From Phil1 sp963643205 (GTDB lineage Bacteria; Bacillota; Clostridia; Christensenellales; CAG-138), in the NCBI GenBank assembly GCA_963643205.1, contig CAVIJJ010000004.1:4943-68942 (forward strand): 64,000 nt of DNA, read 5' to 3'. Shown in pieces: positions 59,900 through 64,000 of this stretch. Under the pieces are notes generated by a model that saw only the letters and a program-made list of their open reading frames with translations, had not been told where the DNA came from and searched no databases. The number at the start of each line of letters is the position of its first letter. Position 1 is the stretch's first letter. A program made the position numbers and the translations under genes.

Positions 59900-61249
59900 G
59901 TGTGCACTAAATTGAAACTCACAGGCAAAAGCCTGCGAAGCGACTTCGCGCGGTTTGTATCCGCTACTACCGCATCTCTTCTGGTATTCTGCCTTTATTC
60001 CGTTGTTGACGGACTGATGGTGGCCCACGGCGTTGGGGAATACGCCATGAGCGCAGTTAACCTGGCGCTGCCGTTTACCAATATGCTTTTTGCATTAGCG
60101 GTAATGTTTGCGGTGGGCGCAAGCACCATAATAGCAATATTTATGGCGCAAAAGAAAAGCAGGGAAGCTGATGAGCTGTTTTCCCAAAATCTGACGGTGC
60201 TTATAATCTTGGGCGTTGTAATATCGGCACTTGTGCTTATTTTCATAGAGCCGGTAGCGCGTCTTTTGGGCGCGAACGAGGTTACGCTCGATTACACGGT
60301 GGCTTATCTTAAAGGTCTTGCGCCGTTCAGCACGTTTTTTCTTGTTTCGTATAATCTTGAAATTCTTATAAAAACGGACGGTTTCCCGCATATAGCCCTT
60401 ATAACGGTTATAATAGGGTGCCTGTTTCATTGCGCCCTGGATTATGTCACCATATTCCTGCTTGATTTGGGCACCTTTGGCGCCGGATTCGCAACGGGCT
60501 TCTCGCAGCTGGTTACAAGCGCAATCTATATAGTGCATTTCCTTGGCAAAAAATGCTCGTTCAAAATTAGGAAATATCGCTTTGATCCGCATATATACAA
60601 GCGCCTTATACCAATAGGAATAGCGGACGGCGTAACCGAACTTTGCACGGGCCTTATGATGTTTTTGTTCAACCGTACCATAATGCGCTATATAGGCAAC
60701 GATGGTGTTGTAACATATACCATAATATCGTATATAAACACGGTTGTAATAAACCTGATGCTTGGAATTTCTCAAGGCTCTCAGCCGCTTGTAAGCTACT
60801 ATTACGGCGAGGGAAGCAGGGAAAAGTGCAAAACACTCCTCAAATACGGCCTGCGTACGGTTTTAGCCATGGCGGCAATAGTACTCACGGCGCTGTATGT
60901 GTTCGCGGAGCAGATAGTGATGCTGTTCCTGAAGGACGTTGACGAAAGCCTTGCGGCATACAGCGTGGAAGCGTTCAGAACATATATATTCTGCTACACG
61001 ATGCTTGGCTTTAATGTGCTTATCGGCGGCTACATGACGGCGCTTGAGCGCCCCAAGCAGGCTCTGGCCATTTCGGTCGGCCGCGGGCTTGCTCTGCAGG
61101 GCTTAAGCTTGATAGCGCTTTCCCTCATTTTCGGCGCGAACGGAATATGGTACACGCCTATTGTTTCCGAAGCCGCGTGCCTTGTAATGTCTTTTATTTT
61201 CCTAAGGCAATATCTTAAAGGCGATATTATGCCTGCGGCCAAGGCTTAA
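59900..61249 (+). CDS. MATE family efflux transporter
   Basis: 449 residues with twelve membrane segments; VDGLMVAHGVGEYAMSAVNLALPF and the second-half LGISQGSQPLVSYYYGEG are the two homologous signature regions. It belongs to the DinF/NorM-like group and is only distantly similar to the MATE protein at 20853. The start is uncertain: GTG 59900 or TTG 59912, as AAAGGG at 59894-59899 is too near the GTG and rather far from the TTG. Its 3' end overlaps the convergent xdhC gene by 23 bp. Confidence 0.88.
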   Translation: MCTKLKLTGKSLRSDFARFVSATTASLLVFCLYSVVDGLMVAHGVGEYAMSAVNLALPFTNMLFALAVMFAVGASTIIAIFMAQKKSREADELFSQNLTVLIILGVVISALVLIFIEPVARLLGANEVTLDYTVAYLKGLAPFSTFFLVSYNLEILIKTDGFPHIALITVIIGCLFHCALDYVTIFLLDLGTFGAGFATGFSQLVTSAIYIVHFLGKKCSFKIRKYRFDPHIYKRLIPIGIADGVTELCTGLMMFLFNRTIMRYIGNDGVVTYTIISYINTVVINLMLGISQGSQPLVSYYYGEGSREKCKTLLKYGLRTVLAMAAIVLTALYVFAEQIVMLFLKDVDESLAAYSVEAFRTYIFCYTMLGFNVLIGGYMTALERPKQALAISVGRGLALQGLSLIALSLIFGANGIWYTPIVSEAACLVMSFIFLRQYLKGDIMPAAKA

Positions 61250-62264
61250 CGCCGCCGCCGATACCGGAATTTACCGAAATCAGCTCCGCGGCGATGCTTA
61301 TTGCGATTTCCGCGGGCGTTTCGGCGCCTATGTTAAGGCCTACCGGGCAGCGAACGCGGTCTATATCGCTTTGTGAAAAACCGGCAAGCTTAAGCCGTTC
61401 GCGTGTGCGTGCGGCCTTGTGGCGCGAACCTATGCAGCCTATGTAGTGCGCAGGGGTGGGCAGTATGTTCAAAAGAACGTCGTAATCCGCCTCATGCCCC
61501 GGCGTCATAACGAAAACGGCATCGGCGCGGCTTATTTTAACGGAGGCTGAAAGAGAGGAAAAATCCCCGAGCGTAAGCTCATTCGCGTCCGGAAAATATT
61601 CGCGCGAAAGAAGAGCCTCACGGCTGTCGTAAACATAAACGGGAAGACCGATGCTCCTGAGCACCGGCGCGAGCGCGCGGGCCACGTGACCCGCTCCGAA
61701 TATAAGCGCGCGGGCTGAAAAGGAAAGCGGCTCCGCGAATATGTCCGCCGTGCCGTCACTCGATTTGCTGTATACGGCATTTGGCCCAAGCAGTGGCAGA
61801 ATTCGCTCCAAGTCAATACCATTGGGCAGATCATCTTCGGTTTTATATACAAACAGATGCGAAAGCTTTCCGCCGTCAATCGCGTAAATTAAGTAGCTGT
61901 CCTCGCTTTTTGCGGCTTGGGCGGCTATTTTTTGCGCAAGAGGCGCATCGGGTGGCGTAAACAGGCTGAAATATATGCGCACGTTGCCGCCGCAAACCAT
62001 GCCTATATCGCCAATTTCACCTTTTTCAAGGGAGTAGGCAACCATGCTGCTGCCATTTCCCGCCAGAATATCAAGCGCGTTTTGCCGAGCGTGCAGCTCA
62101 ACGCTGCCGCCGCCTACGGTTCCGGCAGTATGTCCGTCGGCATAAACGGTCATTTTTGCCCCCGCGCCGCGCGGCACGGATCCGGATGCGGCTATAACGC
62201 TGCACAGCACGGCGCTTTCGCCGGCGGCAAGTTTTTCATACAATTCCGAAAAAAGCTTTTGCAT
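61227..62264 (-). CDS. XdhC family protein (molybdenum hydroxylase maturation)
   Basis: 345 residues from ATG 62264 (GGGAG about 10 bases upstream; the frame to 62306 lacks a signal). XdhC proteins bind the molybdenum cofactor and promote its sulfuration before insertion into xanthine dehydrogenase-type enzymes. The N-terminal XdhC/CoxI domain carries ASGSVPRGAGAKM, GTVGGGSVE and MVCGGN (C91); the C-terminal Rossmann domain has FGAGHVARALAP (about 189-200) and YIGCIGSRHK. It is divergent from yqeC-yqeB, which belong to the same cofactor pathway. Confidence 0.93.
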   Translation of the reverse strand: MQKLFSELYEKLAAGESAVLCSVIAASGSVPRGAGAKMTVYADGHTAGTVGGGSVELHARQNALDILAGNGSSMVAYSLEKGEIGDIGMVCGGNVRIYFSLFTPPDAPLAQKIAAQAAKSEDSYLIYAIDGGKLSHLFVYKTEDDLPNGIDLERILPLLGPNAVYSKSSDGTADIFAEPLSFSARALIFGAGHVARALAPVLRSIGLPVYVYDSREALLSREYFPDANELTLGDFSSLSASVKISRADAVFVMTPGHEADYDVLLNILPTPAHYIGCIGSRHKAARTRERLKLAGFSQSDIDRVRCPVGLNIGAETPAEIAISIAAELISVNSGIGGGVKPWPQA

Positions 62265-62305
62265 ATAATAATACTCCCTGAAAAGAAGATATGTGTTCAG
62301 CTGCA

Positions 62306-62334
62306 AGCATATCAGAAAAGGAACCGCAATTCAA
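62306..62334 (-). promoter_or_regulatory. Promoter of xdhC
   Basis: Minus strand TTGAAT (62334-62329), 17-bp spacer, TATGCT (62311-62306). The start codon lies about 40 bp downstream. Confidence 0.55.
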
Positions 62335-62344
62335 CCGAAAAACA

Positions 62345-62361
62345 TTTGACCGCCGGTCAAA
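62345..62361. promoter_or_regulatory. Palindromic operator between xdhC and yqeC
   Basis: Perfect inverted repeat TTTGACC-GCC-GGTCAAA (7-bp arms, 3-base centre), of the kind bound by TetR-type dimers. It overlaps the -35 of the yqeC promoter and lies just upstream of the xdhC -35, so one repressor could control both directions. No regulator gene is within the visible cluster. Confidence 0.6.
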
Positions 62362-62374
62362 AATGCTATATTCT
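62346..62374 (+). promoter_or_regulatory. Promoter of yqeC-yqeB
   Basis: TTGACC (62346-62351), 17-bp spacer, TATTCT (62369-62374); an alternative -10 is TGC-TATATT (62364-62372). The -35 is inside the palindrome. Confidence 0.55.
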
Positions 62375-62404
62375 CATATAAGAATAACGGATCGGAGAAA
62401 AAAC

Positions 62405-63073
62405 GTGCTTTTAAGCGAACTTATGAAAATAAGGCGAGGGGCAACCGCGATAATAGGCGGGGGCGGAAAAACCACGCTTATGTATACCTTGGCTCGCGAG
62501 CTTGAAAAGGAAAACAGCGTTGTAATAATGACCACAACGCATATTACACTGCCGCCGCATGTGCCGACAATTCTTAATCCAAGCGAGGACGACGCAAGGT
62601 TGCTTATAAGAAAAGGCAGAACGGTTTGCGCGGCAAAAATGGGGGCGGAGAAAAAGCTTTGTCCGAGCGACATTAGCGTGGAAACACTCTGCGAAATGGC
62701 GGATTATGTGATAGTGGAAGCGGATGGGTCAAAAGGACTGCCGCTGAAGGCACATCTTGACTATGAGCCGGTGATTCCGCCGTGCGTGAACGACACTATT
62801 TTGGTTATAGGAATGAGCGGAATAGGTAAAAGCGTTGAAAACGCGGCGCACCGAACCGAACAATATTGTTTGCTTGGCAAATGCGGTCCGGAGGACATAG
62901 CAACATGCGAAATTGAGGCGCGTGTGGTAAACGCGGAAAACCTGCATACCAAGGTTTTTTTGAATCAAACCGATGCCTGCGAGCCCGATAAGGTGCGAAA
63001 GCTTGCCGAACTTATGTCAGCTCCGGTCTATGCCGGATCGCTTATGAAAGGGGAATGGAAATGCTTGTTCTGA
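62405..63073 (+). CDS. yqeC: Selenium-dependent molybdenum cofactor biosynthesis protein YqeC
   Basis: 222-residue P-loop protein from GTG 62405 (GGAG 7 bases upstream). The loop IIGGGGKTTLMYTLA (16-30) and TTTHITLP, then VEADGSKGLPLKAH, are the YqeC family marks. YqeC belongs to the set of proteins (with YqeB and SelD) linked by phylogenetic profiling to selenium-dependent molybdenum hydroxylases; the exact reaction is unknown. The end overlaps yqeB. The frame upstream to 62291 runs through the promoter and is not coding. Confidence 0.93.
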   Translation: MLLSELMKIRRGATAIIGGGGKTTLMYTLARELEKENSVVIMTTTHITLPPHVPTILNPSEDDARLLIRKGRTVCAAKMGAEKKLCPSDISVETLCEMADYVIVEADGSKGLPLKAHLDYEPVIPPCVNDTILVIGMSGIGKSVENAAHRTEQYCLLGKCGPEDIATCEIEARVVNAENLHTKVFLNQTDACEPDKVRKLAELMSAPVYAGSLMKGEWKCLF

Positions 63074-63864
63074 TAAAGGGCGCGGGGGATCTTGCGAGCG
63101 GTGTGGCGCTTCGCTTGCACCGGTCCGGATTCGATGTTGTTATGACGGATATAGCAAACCCAACCTCAATCCGCCGCACGGTCTGCTTCAGCGAGGCAAT
63201 AAGGCTTGGCGAAGCGATGGTTGAGGACGTGAAAGCCAAAAAGGCGAATAGCGCAAAAGAGGTTTTTGAAATAATAAAGACCGGGAAAATCCCGGTTATC
63301 GCGGACGAAAACTGCGAGTGCAGAAAAGAATTGAAGCCCGATGTCATGGTGGACGCGATAATTGCCAAGCGAAATATAAACACAACCATAAACGATGCAC
63401 CGATTGTTGTGGCCTTGGGACCCGGATTTACGGCGGGCGTTGACTGCCATGCCGTTATTGAAACGCAGAGAGGGCATAACCTGGGCAGGGTGATTTTGAG
63501 CGGAAGCGCCGCGCCGAACACGGGAATACCGGGAATAATCGGCGGTGTTGGGGCGGACAGAGTGCTGCGCGCTCCATGCGAGGGAATATTTGAACCCATA
63601 AATAAAATAGGCGATATAGTATGCGCGGGCGATACGGTTGCCACGGTAAACGGTGAACCCATGAAAACCAAGATAGACGGAGTACTTCGCGGGATTTTGC
63701 CGCAGGGTGTCAGCGTATTCGGCGGCATGAAAAGCGGCGATGTTGACCCAAGGGGAAACGTGCAAAACTGCTATACCGTGTCCGATAAAGCGAGCGCGAT
63801 AGCCGGCGGAACGCTTGAGGCGATTCTGAGATTGAGCGGTATAATGAGAAAACGGGAAAACTAA
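63061..63864 (+). CDS. yqeB: Selenium-dependent molybdenum hydroxylase system protein YqeB (EF2563 family)
   Basis: 267 residues. The N-terminal LIKGAGDLASGVALRLHRSGFDVVMTD (split here across residues 4-30) is a Rossmann-type fold, and later GPGFTAGVDCHAVIETQRGHNLGR and SAAPNTGIPG typify the EF2563/YqeB family. It works with YqeC and XdhC in producing the labile selenium-containing molybdenum cofactor. ATG 63061 is preferred over 63055 because AAAGGGGA is well spaced only for the former; the overlap with yqeC is 13 bp. Confidence 0.93.
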   Translation: MLVLIKGAGDLASGVALRLHRSGFDVVMTDIANPTSIRRTVCFSEAIRLGEAMVEDVKAKKANSAKEVFEIIKTGKIPVIADENCECRKELKPDVMVDAIIAKRNINTTINDAPIVVALGPGFTAGVDCHAVIETQRGHNLGRVILSGSAAPNTGIPGIIGGVGADRVLRAPCEGIFEPINKIGDIVCAGDTVATVNGEPMKTKIDGVLRGILPQGVSVFGGMKSGDVDPRGNVQNCYTVSDKASAIAGGTLEAILRLSGIMRKREN

Positions 63865-63950
63865 AAAATTTTTTGGCAGAATAAATCAGATGTCGCGGGA
63901 CTTTTTTGAGCAAATCAAAAAGCCGGATCAAAAAAGTCGAAAAAAAGCTG

Positions 63951-63979
63951 TTGACAAAGTTTGGAGTGTTTGGTATTAT
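63951..63979 (+). promoter_or_regulatory. Strong promoter reading out of the window
   Basis: TTGACA (63951-63956), 17-bp spacer, TATTAT (63974-63979), with TG one base before the -10. No start codon follows before the window ends at 64000, so it may drive a stable RNA or a gene beyond the edge. Confidence 0.82.
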
Positions 63980-64000
63980 AGTCAAGCGCGCTGGGGAAAC

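Noticed and set aside
59078..60028. 316-residue minus-strand frame opposite the EamA and MATE genes
   Set aside because: Shadow frame, His/Tyr/Arg-rich, no start signal.
62291..62404. Upstream extension of yqeC from ATG 62291
   Set aside because: It covers both divergent promoters and the palindrome; GTG 62405 has a well-spaced GGAG and gives the family N-terminus.

Overview
The window looks like chromosomal DNA of an anaerobic Bacillota (class Clostridia, probably an uncultured gut-type lineage). Supporting signs are a type III glutamine synthetase, NADP-type glutamate dehydrogenase, class II aldolase, DUF1292, DUF1385 and DUF554 proteins, a two-cluster ferredoxin, lipoproteins with Thr/Pro/Ala/Glu linkers, the selenium-dependent molybdenum-hydroxylase maturation genes yqeC-yqeB, AGGAGG-type ribosome binding sites and TTGACA/TATAAT promoters. 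No genus can be fixed from the sequence alone. Most genes use many ATA, AGC and CTT codons; gdhA and the ferredoxin avoid ATA, as expected of highly expressed genes.

Layout. 1-3.3 kb: muropeptide amino-sugar recycling operon (serine hydrolase fragment, murQ, nagZ, MurK-like kinase). 3.3-6.9 kb: Na/Pi cotransporter, an unknown membrane-anchored protein and a DusB-type tRNA-dihydrouridine synthase. 6.9-9.9 kb: an AT-rich island with an ECF sigma factor, its probable membrane anti-sigma partner, and a divergent secreted protein resembling part of an amidase domain. 10-20.7 kb: yajC, GNAT/DUF2156 acyltransferase pair, HAD phosphatase, ftsH, DUF885 lipoprotein, DUF554 protein, zinc-ribbon protein, glnN. 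20.8-27.2 kb: MATE exporter, phosphosugar mutase, radC and a UMF1 transporter, disrupted by a 1,188-bp direct tandem duplication that creates truncated radC and mutase copies. 27.4-32.9 kb: gdhA, an iron/cobalamin-type ABC importer, tRNA-Thr and a THEP1-like NTPase. 32.9-41.6 kb: asnS, gapA, a GtrB-like glycosyltransferase, a membrane-anchored repeat protein, radA, and nth-obg-yhbY. 41.7-47 kb: DUF1385 protein, methyltransferase, M16C metalloprotease. 47-53.5 kb: a six-gene peptidase operon (amidase, M19 dipeptidase, three M42 aminopeptidases, M24 aminopeptidase). 53.6-59.8 kb: two EamA transporters, a MutS-domain ATPase with a P-loop partner (KamC/KamB-like), DUF1292, fba, and a small ferredoxin too short for ordinary gene calling. 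59.9-64 kb: second MATE exporter, xdhC, yqeC and yqeB, then a near-consensus promoter whose gene lies beyond the window.

How the genes fit together. The first operon can turn N-acetylmuramic acid and N-acetylglucosamine into phosphates for glycolysis, while the amidase/dipeptidase/aminopeptidase operon can take apart the stem peptides or other peptides: two halves of cell-wall and peptide salvage. glnN and gdhA handle ammonia assimilation. fba and gapA are central glycolysis. xdhC/yqeC/yqeB point to a selenium-dependent molybdenum hydroxylase elsewhere in the genome. No CRISPR array, prophage or insertion sequence was seen, and no gene-free stretch longer than 300 bases exists. The most notable items are the exact 1.2-kb tandem duplication, the orphan KamB/KamC-like pair linked to fba, the AT-rich sigma-factor island, the palindrome between xdhC and yqeC, and two transporter genes that look leaderless.
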